Part shown: positions 1-8,895 of the stretch, in pieces
How positions within the stretch are numbered: the stretch's first letter is position 1
Layout of the letters: every line of letters begins with the position of its first letter
Assembly: GCA_017472925.1 (NCBI GenBank)
Contig: JAFUNS010000017.1
Coordinates: 57,253 to 121,252, forward strand
Direction of reading: 5' to 3'
Length of the DNA: 64,000 bases
From: Bacteroides sp.
GTDB lineage: Bacteria; Bacteroidota; Bacteroidia; Bacteroidales; Bacteroidaceae
Program-made: the position numbers and the translations under genes
The notes under the pieces: generated by a model
The model's input: only the letters and a program-made list of their open reading frames with translations
What the model was told of the DNA's origin: nothing
Databases searched by the model: none

Positions 1-1
1 A

Positions 2-658
2 CTTAAGATTTGTGATAATGACGGAAAGGAACTTCCTGTGGGTGAACAAGGCGAAATTGTAGTGAAGGGTGAAAACGTGATGGCCGGCTATTGGAAGAAT
101 CCCGAAGCAACAGCTGATACAGTAAAGGACGGATGGCTTTATACTGGTGACTTGGGATACATGTCTAATGAAGGTTTGCTTTACGTTAAGGGCCGTTTCA
201 AGAGCCTCCTCATCAGTAGTGATGGCGAAAAGTACAGTCCGGAAGGTATTGAAGAAGCCTTGGTAGGACAATCCAAATACATCGACCAAGTGATGCTTTA
301 CAATAATCAATCACCGTACACCATTGCGTTGATTGTACCAAACAAGGATAACTTGAAGCGTAAAGGTTATGATTTGGCTACTGAAGAAGGACGCAAGGAT
401 GCCTTGAAGAAGTTGGAAAAAGAACTGAATAAGTATAAGAAGGGTGGCGATTTTGAAGGTATGTTCCCCGAACGTTGGTTGCCTAGTACTTTTGGTGTAT
501 TGGCAGAGCCATTTACTGAACAAAACCAGATGATTAACAGTACAATGAAAATGGTTCGAGGAAAAATCGAAAAAGCCTATGCAGCTCGTATTGATTACTT
601 GTTTACTCCCGAAGGTAAGCAGCTGATGAATCAAGAAAACTTGAATGCATTAAAATAA
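2..658 (+). CDS. Long-chain acyl-CoA synthetase (AMP-forming), C-terminal part
   Basis: The reading frame is open from the left edge, so the gene starts outside the window and only about 218 C-terminal residues are present. It belongs to the ANL adenylating superfamily, which activates fatty acids to acyl-AMP and then to acyl-CoA. The hinge motif YTGDLGYM (about residues 47-54 of the visible part), followed by VKGRFKSLLISSDGEKYSP, is the long-chain fatty acid ligase form of the A8 loop. Near the C-terminus STMKMVRGKI holds the lysine expected for adenylation. The GTG at position 38 is inside the conserved domain and is not a start. A strong hairpin follows the stop. The family call is secure; chain-length preference cannot be read. 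Confidence 0.9.
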   Translation, partial: LKICDNDGKELPVGEQGEIVVKGENVMAGYWKNPEATADTVKDGWLYTGDLGYMSNEGLLYVKGRFKSLLISSDGEKYSPEGIEEALVGQSKYIDQVMLYNNQSPYTIALIVPNKDNLKRKGYDLATEEGRKDALKKLEKELNKYKKGGDFEGMFPERWLPSTFGVLAEPFTEQNQMINSTMKMVRGKIEKAYAARIDYLFTPEGKQLMNQENLNALK

Positions 659-688
659 GATAAGGGGAATTAATCCCCTTATTTTTTT
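658..688. terminator. Bidirectional terminator between convergent genes
   Basis: The stem TAAGGGGAATTAATCCCCTTA is followed by a run of seven T on the plus strand and by AT-rich sequence on the minus strand. It sits between the plus-strand acyl-CoA synthetase and the minus-strand DUF362 gene, so it can end both transcripts. Confidence 0.85.
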
Positions 689-1817
689 ACATTTTTATCA
701 ATTCATAACTACGAGTGCCAAGACCTATCTTTTCGGCATGTTCCAAACAGGATTTCCATTCTGATTCTGGAGTAGAATTGGTAAAGTAGTCATGGTGCTC
801 ACAAAAATCGGGTGATGTAATGTGGTCATGCAATTGACTGTTGGCAAGTGGAGTAGCTTTTAAACAAGCATCTACACATGCTTGGTCGAGGGCAAGCGGG
901 TCAGTTGAAATGAACATACCGATGTTTGGTAGGATTGGAGCATCATTTTCGGCATGACAATCGCAATTGGGTGATACATCAACCACTAATGATATGTGGA
1001 ATTGTGGTCTTCCGCTAACTACTGCTTTTGTGTATTCGGCTATTTTACGATTGAGTAATTGAGGTGCATGATAGTCTTCGAATTGGATGGCGTCAAAATT
1101 ACATGCACCTAAACATCTGCCGCATCCCACACAATGTTCCTTGTCAACACTCATCTTTTTAGTATCTGCATTCCATATCAATCCTTCATTGGCACATTGT
1201 TTTAGACAAGCTTTACAGCCTCGACAAAGTTCTGTATCTATTTGAGGTTGACCGCTTATGTGCATTTCGGTTTTCCCTGCTCGGGAACCGCATCCCATAC
1301 CAATGTTTTTAATGGTGCCACCAAATCCAGTCATCTCGTGTCCCTTAAAGTGAGTAAGGCTGACAAATACATCGGCATCCATGATGGCACGACCTATTTT
1401 AGCGTTCTTGACGTATTCACCACCTTCAACAGGTATTTCTATTTCGTCGGTACCCTTCAAACCATCGGCTATAAGGATAGGACAACCGGCACTTAGTGGG
1501 GTAAATCCATTTTCCCATGCACAATACAAATGGTCGATGGCATTCTTACGGTATCCGGGATACATGGTGTTACAATCTGTCAAGAAAGGTTTTCCTCCTA
1601 ATGACCTGATAACATCGGCTACAGCTTTTGCATAGTTGGGTCGCAAATAACTCAAATTCCCTAATTCTCCAAAATGCATTTTAATAGCCACAAACTTTCC
1701 GTCTAAATCAAGTTCGGCTATACCTGCCTTCTTCATTAATTTTTTAAGTTTGGTAGGAAGACTGTCTCCGTTCATTGGTGTACGGAAATCGGTAAAGTAT
1801 ACGTTCGCTTTCTTCAT
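687..1817 (-). CDS. DUF362 domain protein with two 4Fe-4S clusters
   Basis: The 376-residue protein has an N-terminal DUF362 domain (about 1-190) with the conserved LTHFKGHEMTGFGGTIKNIGMG stretch (about 154-175; motif residues H156, H160, G164). A bacterial ferredoxin-like insert follows, with cluster cysteines C198/C201/C204/C208 and C229/C232/C235/C239, each close to CxxCxxCxxxC. No signal peptide is visible, so it is probably cytoplasmic. DUF362 proteins with ferredoxin domains are common in anaerobes, but their substrate is not established. It is monocistronic, with a TAAATTTG -7 box at 1844-1851. The assignment is to family only. Confidence 0.88.
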   Translation of the reverse strand: MKKANVYFTDFRTPMNGDSLPTKLKKLMKKAGIAELDLDGKFVAIKMHFGELGNLSYLRPNYAKAVADVIRSLGGKPFLTDCNTMYPGYRKNAIDHLYCAWENGFTPLSAGCPILIADGLKGTDEIEIPVEGGEYVKNAKIGRAIMDADVFVSLTHFKGHEMTGFGGTIKNIGMGCGSRAGKTEMHISGQPQIDTELCRGCKACLKQCANEGLIWNADTKKMSVDKEHCVGCGRCLGACNFDAIQFEDYHAPQLLNRKIAEYTKAVVSGRPQFHISLVVDVSPNCDCHAENDAPILPNIGMFISTDPLALDQACVDACLKATPLANSQLHDHITSPDFCEHHDYFTNSTPESEWKSCLEHAEKIGLGTRSYELIKM

Positions 1818-1843
1818 GGTTGATTTGATAATAATTTATACTA

Positions 1844-1851
1844 CAAATTTA
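1844..1851 (-). promoter_or_regulatory. -7 box for the DUF362 gene
   Basis: Read on the minus strand the sequence is TAAATTTG, which fits the Bacteroidetes TAnnTTTG consensus, 27 bases upstream of the start codon. No clear -33 TTTG box is present. Confidence 0.5.
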
Positions 1852-1981
1852 AAAAAGAAAGTGCAGATTGTTATAATTTAATCCTATAAATTTTCTTTGT
1901 TGTTGATATCTTGAGAACCAATTTAATACAGAAGGTGTTTTATTGAGTAGGTAAAAATTTATTAAATGATGCGGAAATGAG

Positions 1982-2010
1982 TTGATTTTGAATTAATGTT
2001 TGTATATTTG
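1982..2010 (+). promoter_or_regulatory. Promoter of the S41 peptidase gene
   Basis: A TATATTTG -7 box lies at 2003-2010, with TTG at 1982-1984 at about -33 spacing. Transcription would begin near 2016. This rules out the upstream TTG at 2000 as start codon and supports ATG 2042. Confidence 0.65.
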
Positions 2011-2041
2011 TGAAATGTTATTTATAAATGTAGAAAGAATT

Positions 2042-3676
2042 ATGAAGAATTTTTGGAAAATTATATGTTTCGTCATGGTACTCCCTTCCTTATTATGTGT
2101 ATCATGTTCAGATGATGATGAATATAATCGTAATAAGACTCCTATTATTAATCCTACTCCTGGAGGAGATGAACCTAAAGATTCCACGTCACAGAATCCT
2201 ACGGTCAGCTATTATACTGATCCTAACTATTATGCAGGATTTTTTGCTTTTAATGTAATGAGTGTTTACTATTTATGGAAAGATGAAATAGCCTCTTCAC
2301 TGTCTAATTGGAAGATGGACGAAGATCCTATCAAGAAGGTGGATGCCATTCGATATAAACAAAATGGCACTTATGTAGACAAATGGACACAATTGACCAA
2401 TGATTATGAAAAATTCATTGGAGGGGTAGACGGAGTTGTTACTACTACTTTTGGGGTATCATACCAATTTTATCTAAAAAAGGAAGGCTCCGATGATGTT
2501 GTCGCTTTTGTCCTTTATACTTATCCGGATAGTCCTGCTGCCAATGCTGGTTTAAAACGTGGTGACGTAGTGGTGAAAAATAATGGAAAGACTTTGAATT
2601 TGAACAATTATATGGATTTGTATAATAGTCCTTCTGTTGAGTTGGGACTGGCCGTCTATAATCCTGTTAATAAAGTTTATACTGAAACAGGAAAGAGCGT
2701 TTCTATGACTGCTGTAAACATGTATGAAAATCCGGTCTTGATGACGAAAGTCTTTGATTGTGGTGGTAAAAAAGTAGGATATTTGGCCTATATGAGCTTT
2801 ACACTCGATTCATGTGAGGATTTGATTAAAGCAGCAAAATCCTTCAAGGAACAAGGAGTTACTGAACTTATACTCGACCTTCGCTATAATGGAGGGGGAT
2901 ATGTGATTACAGAACAATTATTGGCTTCGATGTTGGCTCCGCAAGATAAGGTAACCAACAAGGAGGTGTTCCAAACTGAAGTGTATAATAAGGATTACAT
3001 GGATTATTATAAAAAAGAAGGTGTAGACTTGAATACTTATTTTGAAACTGAGTATAATTTCAAGGACCATAACGAAAAAGATCATTCATATTCTACCAAA
3101 GATTACAATTTAGGGCTGAATAAAATCTATGCATTGGTGTCTAGTGGTAGTGCTTCAGCATCCGAATCTGTATTGGTTGGGTTATTGCCTTATATGAATA
3201 TTGAAATTATTGGCGAACAGACTCACGGCAAGTATTGTACAGGTTGGATACTTTCGGCTACTGATTGGTTTGAGGGAAATAAAGATTTCTTCAAGGCTGG
3301 TGCTGATTATGAAGAATATCAAAAGTGGGAAACTTACGCTAAGAATTGGGGCATATATGTAATGGTTAGTCGCTATGCGGATAAGAATGGTAATTGCCCT
3401 TGTATGCCCAATGGATTTATTCCAGATATAGAGGTGATTGATCGATTTTATGAACCTTATGATTTAGGAGATGATCGTGAAGCACTTTTACGTAAAGCCT
3501 TGACTAAAGCTGGTTATACAAATTTTACTCCTATAGAAGATAATAAGGGAACATCACGTGCAGCTATCAGAATTATAGGTGTACCGTTTAAATCAGTTTC
3601 CCGTAATCCGTTGGATGGAAAGCGTATTTTATTACAACGTCCACATAAAACTTATGATTTGAAACAACCAAAATAA
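2042..3676 (+). CDS. S41 family C-terminal processing peptidase, lipoprotein
   Basis: The start at 2042 gives a 544-residue protein with a lipoprotein signal ending LLCVSC (acylated Cys22). The acidic SDDDE after the cysteine resembles the lipoprotein export signal that directs surface display in Bacteroidetes. A PDZ domain lies at about residues 145-200 (DSPAANAGLKRGDVVVKNNG). The S41 peptidase core follows, with LILDLRYNGGGY (about 277-288) and the nucleophile segment SSGSASASESV (about 367-377), in which the serine before ASE is the usual catalytic residue. Proteins of this kind process or degrade peptides in the periplasm or at the surface; the substrate is unknown. The gene stands alone and ends in a perfect hairpin terminator. 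Confidence 0.92.
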   Translation: MKNFWKIICFVMVLPSLLCVSCSDDDEYNRNKTPIINPTPGGDEPKDSTSQNPTVSYYTDPNYYAGFFAFNVMSVYYLWKDEIASSLSNWKMDEDPIKKVDAIRYKQNGTYVDKWTQLTNDYEKFIGGVDGVVTTTFGVSYQFYLKKEGSDDVVAFVLYTYPDSPAANAGLKRGDVVVKNNGKTLNLNNYMDLYNSPSVELGLAVYNPVNKVYTETGKSVSMTAVNMYENPVLMTKVFDCGGKKVGYLAYMSFTLDSCEDLIKAAKSFKEQGVTELILDLRYNGGGYVITEQLLASMLAPQDKVTNKEVFQTEVYNKDYMDYYKKEGVDLNTYFETEYNFKDHNEKDHSYSTKDYNLGLNKIYALVSSGSASASESVLVGLLPYMNIEIIGEQTHGKYCTGWILSATDWFEGNKDFFKAGADYEEYQKWETYAKNWGIYVMVSRYADKNGNCPCMPNGFIPDIEVIDRFYEPYDLGDDREALLRKALTKAGYTNFTPIEDNKGTSRAAIRIIGVPFKSVSRNPLDGKRILLQRPHKTYDLKQPK

Positions 3677-3678
3677 TA

Positions 3679-3714
3679 AATAAGAAATCCTCCGAATTCG
3701 GAGGATTTCTTATT
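3679..3714. terminator. Perfect 36-bp palindrome terminator
   Basis: AATAAGAAATCCTCC pairs with GGAGGATTTCTTATT around a GAATTC centre. It lies between the convergent S41 peptidase and YgiQ genes and overlaps the ygiQ stop codon by two bases, so it probably serves both strands. Confidence 0.85.
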
Positions 3715-5539
3715 ATTTGCCATATAGTTTGTCAATCAAATCAGATCGTCCAATCCGTTTTAATTCTTGAATGATGGAGCGTCGTTCTTCAGGTTTGTAC
3801 CAAAAGAAAAACATGCGTTGCGCCAATTTTTCCCGTTGGGTCTTAGCTGAAAAAATGGATTGTAGGGTATAGGGATGATAACCTGTATACCATGCTTCCG
3901 TAGCTACAGTCATGGGAGTTGGTGTAAAGTCCTGTACTTGTTCCAAGTGAAAATCCAGACGTTTGGTTATAACGGCCAATTCTGCCATATCTTCTGGAGT
4001 ACACCCAGGATGACTACTGATGAAATAGGGAATGATTTGTTGTTTTAAATTCAGTTCTCTATTTATCTTGTCGAATATTTTCTTGAAATCATAGAATTGG
4101 GCAAACGATGGTTTTCGCATGATATTTAGTACCCGGTCGCTGGTGTGTTCGGGAGCTACCTTTAGTCGTCCGCTAACATGTTTGGCTATCAATTCTCGGG
4201 TATATTCACGAGTACTTTGGTTGATAGCGGAATCCTTACTTTCATGGAGTAACAAATCATATCGTACACCGCTTCCGATAAAGCTTTTTTTAATTCCGGG
4301 TAATGCATCTACCGCATGATAGATGTCCAACAGCGGACGGTGGTCAGTATTTAAATTGGGACATATCCTTGGATGGATACACGAAGGTCGTTTACATTGA
4401 TGACATTTTTCTTCATCCTTACCACGCATGTCATACATGTTGGCACTGGGTCCTCCCAAATCGCTCAGATAGCCTTTAAAGTCAGGCATTTCTGTGATAG
4501 CTTTTACTTCCCGTAAGATACTTTCTTTACTACGACTGACGATAAATTTTCCTTGATGGGCAGAAATGGTACAAAAAGCACATCCACCAAAACACCCTCG
4601 ATGTAAATTAACGGAGAACTTTATCATATCGAAAGCCGGTATTCGTTTCCCTTTATATTTGGGATGGGGAAGACGTGTATATGGTAAGTCAAACGACATG
4701 TCTAATTCTCCTTGTGACATGGGTGGATAAGGAGGATTGACCACTACTGTACAGTTACCCGTCGGTTGAAGGATGCGTGCAGCTTCGTACTTATTTGATT
4801 CTTCTTCTATGTATCGGAAATTTTCGGCCTCCTTTTTCTTGTCGGCCAAACAATCTTCGTGGGAATGCAAATAGATATCTTCCTTTTGGCTGATACTGGG
4901 AGGAATGGATTGTCGTCCTCTAATTAAATATACGGTTTGAGGGATGTCGTGAGGAATGTCAGGACATTCTTTCATTCGTTTGCACAATTCAGTTATCGGC
5001 TTTTCTCCCATACCGTAAATCAATAAGTCAGCTTCTGAATCAATCAATATACTCCGTTGTACTTTATCCTGCCAATAATCATAGTGGCTCAATCGGCGGA
5101 GTGAAGCTTCAATACCTCCTATAATCACGGGAACATCCGGATACAAACGTTTCAATATTTGTGAATATACGATGGTTGGATATTCAGGACGCATATCGTG
5201 TCTACCATCTGGAGTATAGGCATCTTCGCTTCGCAAACGCTTGTTGGCTGTATATTTGTTGACCATACTATCCATGCATCCCGCTGATATACCAAAGAAC
5301 AAACGTGGTTTACCCAATTTCTTGAAATCGCGTAAATCATCACGCCAATTAGGTTGGGGGACAATGGCTACTTTTAAGCCTTGAGCCTCGAGTAACCGGC
5401 CGATAACAGCTGCACCAAAGGATGGATGGTCTACATAAGCATCACCACTGAATAAAATAACGTCCAGTTCGTTCCATCCTCGAAGTTCCATTTCCTTCTT
5501 GGTGGTAGGTAGCCAATCGGTCAGTCTGTATTCTTTCAT
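3713..5539 (-). CDS. ygiQ: YgiQ family radical SAM protein (UPF0313)
   Basis: The 608-residue protein has the UPF0313 layout: an N-terminal B12-binding-like segment (DVILFSGDAYVDHPSFGAAV near residue 25) and a radical SAM core with CFGGCAFC at about residues 313-320, giving the CxxxCxxC ligands for the 4Fe-4S cluster. A C-terminal extension follows. A second cysteine group (CHQCKRPSCIHPRICP) may bind a further metal or cluster. The reaction is not established. I chose ATG 5539 because it overlaps the stop of the preceding 105-residue gene as ATGA; the longer TTG start would run far into that gene. The two genes are translationally coupled. Confidence 0.9.
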   Translation of the reverse strand: MKEYRLTDWLPTTKKEMELRGWNELDVILFSGDAYVDHPSFGAAVIGRLLEAQGLKVAIVPQPNWRDDLRDFKKLGKPRLFFGISAGCMDSMVNKYTANKRLRSEDAYTPDGRHDMRPEYPTIVYSQILKRLYPDVPVIIGGIEASLRRLSHYDYWQDKVQRSILIDSEADLLIYGMGEKPITELCKRMKECPDIPHDIPQTVYLIRGRQSIPPSISQKEDIYLHSHEDCLADKKKEAENFRYIEEESNKYEAARILQPTGNCTVVVNPPYPPMSQGELDMSFDLPYTRLPHPKYKGKRIPAFDMIKFSVNLHRGCFGGCAFCTISAHQGKFIVSRSKESILREVKAITEMPDFKGYLSDLGGPSANMYDMRGKDEEKCHQCKRPSCIHPRICPNLNTDHRPLLDIYHAVDALPGIKKSFIGSGVRYDLLLHESKDSAINQSTREYTRELIAKHVSGRLKVAPEHTSDRVLNIMRKPSFAQFYDFKKIFDKINRELNLKQQIIPYFISSHPGCTPEDMAELAVITKRLDFHLEQVQDFTPTPMTVATEAWYTGYHPYTLQSIFSAKTQREKLAQRMFFFWYKPEERRSIIQELKRIGRSDLIDKLYGK

Positions 5540-5853
5540 TCTTCTTCTTTTACTTCCTGATTCTCCTTTTCCCAACGGATATATAAAAGAATAAGCTGAT
5601 GTAAACCAAAGGCCTTCATGTTGTTATGGTATATTACATCGATGCATAAATCAAGTAATTCCTTGCAATTCCCTTCAGCGGATGCTATGAGTGAACGAAT
5701 GTTCAGTTTAAGCTTGTCAAGAACAGATTCATCCACAATTCCGTTGCTGTCAATCAGATGCTGGAAGAGTGCAAAATTTTGAATGGTTTGCAAGTTTTCT
5801 TCCGATATTTCCATGCTTCGGGTTCCCGAAGCGTTTGTCTGTATAGTATACAT
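5536..5853 (-). CDS. Conserved small protein of unknown function upstream of ygiQ
   Basis: This 105-residue acidic, probably helical protein has no signal peptide and no motif I recognise. Residues from about 20 onward (NLQTIQNFALFQHLIDSNG) look like a packed helical domain. The C-terminus ends in KENQEVKEEE, and its TGA stop overlaps the ygiQ start as ATGA. That overlap and a promoter just upstream make it the first gene of a two-gene operon with ygiQ. Its function may therefore be tied to the radical SAM enzyme, but this is only context. Confidence 0.7.
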   Translation of the reverse strand: MYTIQTNASGTRSMEISEENLQTIQNFALFQHLIDSNGIVDESVLDKLKLNIRSLIASAEGNCKELLDLCIDVIYHNNMKAFGLHQLILLYIRWEKENQEVKEEE

Positions 5854-5878
5854 TTTCTTTGTATTATGATTTATATGA

Positions 5879-5886
5879 CAAAGTTA
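5879..5886 (-). promoter_or_regulatory. -7 box for the 105-aa gene/ygiQ operon
   Basis: The minus strand reads TAACTTTG, matching TAnnTTTG, 26 bases upstream of the ATG at 5853. Confidence 0.55.
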
Positions 5887-5924
5887 GGGCTTTTTATGAA
5901 ATATTGATTCTTTTCTTACCATTT

Positions 5925-8777
5925 TTATTCAAAGAAACCCAATATCGCTTTCATTATTCGAGTTCGTTTTTCTTCTCCAACTATGCTTTCCAAAGGAAAA
6001 CCGAATACAAAAGTACGGTATTTATCATCCTTGTAAGCTATGGCTGCACTATAATTACCTGGTGTATATATGAAAGTTGAATAAGCTCCGTTTACAGGAA
6101 GCAAACAGTCTGGAGCTGGAACGGCATAGGTCTTTTCATTAGGACGGATGGGAAAATTATAGCTACTTCCTGCCCCTTGTACCTCGCCTGTCGTAATGTT
6201 TTTCAGACTACCTCCATAGGTGTATTTCAATATATTCTCTGTAAATATTATTTCCTCGGGACTATTCATTTCACTACCTACATAAGATCCGCTTATCAAT
6301 AATCGACCGCCGTTATTGGTGTAGTTCGTAAGATGTTCTTGCATAATTGGGCTGAAAGGTGCTTTTTCTGCTCCACGAATGATGTCAACAATAGGAAAAT
6401 CGTTTATATTGACAAATCCACGTTCTATGGCTTTGTCACTACAAGATATAAAGGAATGTCCTCCTGCAGCTTGAATCGCTTTCCCATGAATGAATGGATA
6501 ATCGAATGTGTTTCCTGCTATTAACATCCCTTCTAATTCGATTCCGCTATAACCTAATCCATCTTCGGTTTCTTTACCTATCCCTTGACGGTTGAAGTTT
6601 AATTGTGCACCACAATAAGCTGGAGTATTTATATAGGGTATACCGAGGTCTCCATTTAAATCAAATCCCTGATAGGTAGGTGTGTTGAATGATGCAGGAC
6701 CGCTTGTCCGATTGAAACTATTGACAATCAGTATAGTTCCATGATTGTCTTTAGCATGGTAGGCTGACAATATTTCTGAAGGAAAACTTTCACCACCTTC
6801 GTTTACGGCAGTTATCTTGAAACTATAGACTAATCCTGGCTCTGCATGAAAAGAGTATGAGTTTCCTTCTACATAGGTTCCATTGTCCCAACCTCCATAA
6901 CCTAACCTTGTATAAACAATATATCCTTTAGGACGAGCTGTCGGTTCCATATTATCAGATGTTCCTTGCCATGTTAGTAGGAAGGTATTTTTGTTTCCTT
7001 CGTGTATGGCAAAGTTTTGTATGGGTAATGGTTGTACAACATATTCATCTTGATGCATGGTAGCTATGTATTTTAAGATAGCCTTGTATACCGATCTGGC
7101 AACGGTAAATTTAAATTCAGGTTCATGTCCCCACCTCATGTCTTCAAAATTTTGATGGGAGAGAAGCTCCAAAATCATACTGGGTACAGCAGGCAATCGG
7201 GTCTCACTATAATTCCTGTTCCACATGCTACGTCTTTTCCATTCTATACCAAATCGAGAACTGATATCTTTCTTTAGTTGTGTCAATGTCATATCAACCA
7301 AGTCACGAGAGGTGTACCGAGATATGCCTGCATTTAATTTCTCTTCATTGAAATTCGTTGTATATATTCCCAAAGTCCCTATCAGTTCATCTTCCTTGGA
7401 AAAACCGGCATCACTATGAAAACCAAGCGTCATTTCAAAAGGAATACCTAATCCGTTTTCTGTTGGATTATATATGGAACCACCACTCAAATAATTAATC
7501 ATTCGGCCACGTGTGTTGATGTCATCTACATAATCGTTTTTACCTTCAGTACGATTATAGACATCATCTGGCATTCCATTCCATTGCGCGTTGTATCGTA
7601 CACCTTCCAAATAGCGGGGAAGGCCACTGGTCTTTCCTGCGCGTTCTATGTTTCCCATGCCACCACCAAAACGTACTGCATCGGCACATACCACCCCTTT
7701 CTGTTTGCTTTCATTACTCAATATAACTCTACCATAATCGTTCATCCCCTTGTCAAATTCAAAACTCCCTAAGTATACCCATGTGCCTCCACCCATTTGT
7801 TGGTTTACTTTAAACTCTGTTACTCCACCTTTATGAAAAACTATGTACTTGGCATCGCTTATACTTTTGGGTAGTGTTTGGTATGATACGTATACAGCAT
7901 ATTTGCCCGTTTCAGGAATTTGAGGAATCCATTGTGCAAAAGCACGATTGGCTTTCTTTTCAGTAGTAGTATATCGTGCCGTCCCTTCTTTAAATGGGTT
8001 CTGTCCGTCTTTATAAGTTTGACGTATTTGTGCAAAGCCAGGAATAGAAGTGTTCTTCCATTTTCCTTTCTTGCTGTTTTCTTCATGATAAATGCTTCCA
8101 GGCATGTCATTGTCAACTATCACTTCGTTTCGTTGCCAATCACGTTCACGAGGGGTAAATACAACAGCACCGGCATTTTCGAGCATGGGAATTAGGTAAG
8201 GAACCACAAATGATTGGGTAAACAAATCTTCTGTAGTACAAAATAGACGAGGACGTTGCCATTCCCAACTGTCTTTTTCATTTTTATAATATTTTCCGTG
8301 GCTTTGCCACAAAGCGATATGGTGTCCCTCCAAACCTTTATTCGCTTCATATGGACGTGAGATGTTTTTAGTCCATGGTTTCCCTTTATATTCTTTCTTC
8401 CATATTTTATTTTTGTCTGGCTTATTCCTATATATATTGGGAATCAATTCGTCAATGGGTTTCCCATCGGCATAAACGGTTATATTGTAATAGTTGACAG
8501 GTCCTGGTAAATTCTGTTTTAAAGTCCGATAAATGTGAGTGCAGATTTCGGATGTAAATGGTTGATAACCGAAATGTACAGACGGATATACATGAAGCAT
8601 TTTCTGTGCATGATTAACTTTGAAAGAATCCAGTTTGCAAGTCCCTATATTTGCATTCGATGTTTGGTAATTGATAAAATAGTTATTCAATCGTTCTTGG
8701 ATAGTGGTATCAAGAACTTGTGCCTTCATATGGCTTATGCAGATATATAAAGCGAGTATGGATAAAATCTGTTTCAT
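5925..8777 (-). CDS. Secreted golvesin-domain N-acetylmuramoyl-L-alanine amidase-like protein
   Basis: The 950-residue protein begins with a Sec signal peptide ending HMKAQ (about residue 20). Amidase_3-type zinc-site pieces are visible: HHIALWQSHGKYY (about 152-164), LGFHSDAG (about 450) and PSMILELLSHQN (about 525), where the glutamate is the expected catalytic acid. A golvesin C-terminal-like beta domain (about 280-370, YAVYVSYQTLP and GGTWVYLGSFEF) is inserted between the first and second zinc-site segments. A fibronectin type III-like domain follows (about 590-685), then a C-terminal globular region of about 240 residues. Bacteroides relatives are often labelled xanthan lyase, but no polysaccharide lyase motif is visible. 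A peptidoglycan or cell-surface hydrolase is more likely. Confidence 0.75.
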   Translation of the reverse strand: MKQILSILALYICISHMKAQVLDTTIQERLNNYFINYQTSNANIGTCKLDSFKVNHAQKMLHVYPSVHFGYQPFTSEICTHIYRTLKQNLPGPVNYYNITVYADGKPIDELIPNIYRNKPDKNKIWKKEYKGKPWTKNISRPYEANKGLEGHHIALWQSHGKYYKNEKDSWEWQRPRLFCTTEDLFTQSFVVPYLIPMLENAGAVVFTPRERDWQRNEVIVDNDMPGSIYHEENSKKGKWKNTSIPGFAQIRQTYKDGQNPFKEGTARYTTTEKKANRAFAQWIPQIPETGKYAVYVSYQTLPKSISDAKYIVFHKGGVTEFKVNQQMGGGTWVYLGSFEFDKGMNDYGRVILSNESKQKGVVCADAVRFGGGMGNIERAGKTSGLPRYLEGVRYNAQWNGMPDDVYNRTEGKNDYVDDINTRGRMINYLSGGSIYNPTENGLGIPFEMTLGFHSDAGFSKEDELIGTLGIYTTNFNEEKLNAGISRYTSRDLVDMTLTQLKKDISSRFGIEWKRRSMWNRNYSETRLPAVPSMILELLSHQNFEDMRWGHEPEFKFTVARSVYKAILKYIATMHQDEYVVQPLPIQNFAIHEGNKNTFLLTWQGTSDNMEPTARPKGYIVYTRLGYGGWDNGTYVEGNSYSFHAEPGLVYSFKITAVNEGGESFPSEILSAYHAKDNHGTILIVNSFNRTSGPASFNTPTYQGFDLNGDLGIPYINTPAYCGAQLNFNRQGIGKETEDGLGYSGIELEGMLIAGNTFDYPFIHGKAIQAAGGHSFISCSDKAIERGFVNINDFPIVDIIRGAEKAPFSPIMQEHLTNYTNNGGRLLISGSYVGSEMNSPEEIIFTENILKYTYGGSLKNITTGEVQGAGSSYNFPIRPNEKTYAVPAPDCLLPVNGAYSTFIYTPGNYSAAIAYKDDKYRTFVFGFPLESIVGEEKRTRIMKAILGFFE

Positions 8778-8831
8778 TATTCATTGAATTTATGTTTGCG
8801 AAGGTATATAATTTTCACCACAGAAAACAAA

Positions 8832-8870
8832 GATTCCCACAGATTATATGATTTTTTATCTGTGGGAATC
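8832..8870. terminator. Hairpin terminator after the acyl-CoA synthetase gene
   Basis: GATTCCCACAGAT at 8832-8844 pairs perfectly with ATCTGTGGGAATC at 8858-8870. On the minus strand it follows the acyl-CoA synthetase stop and is trailed by TTTGTTTTC. Confidence 0.75.
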
Positions 8871-8895
8871 GTTATGAGTTACAAAGGAAGTAGAA

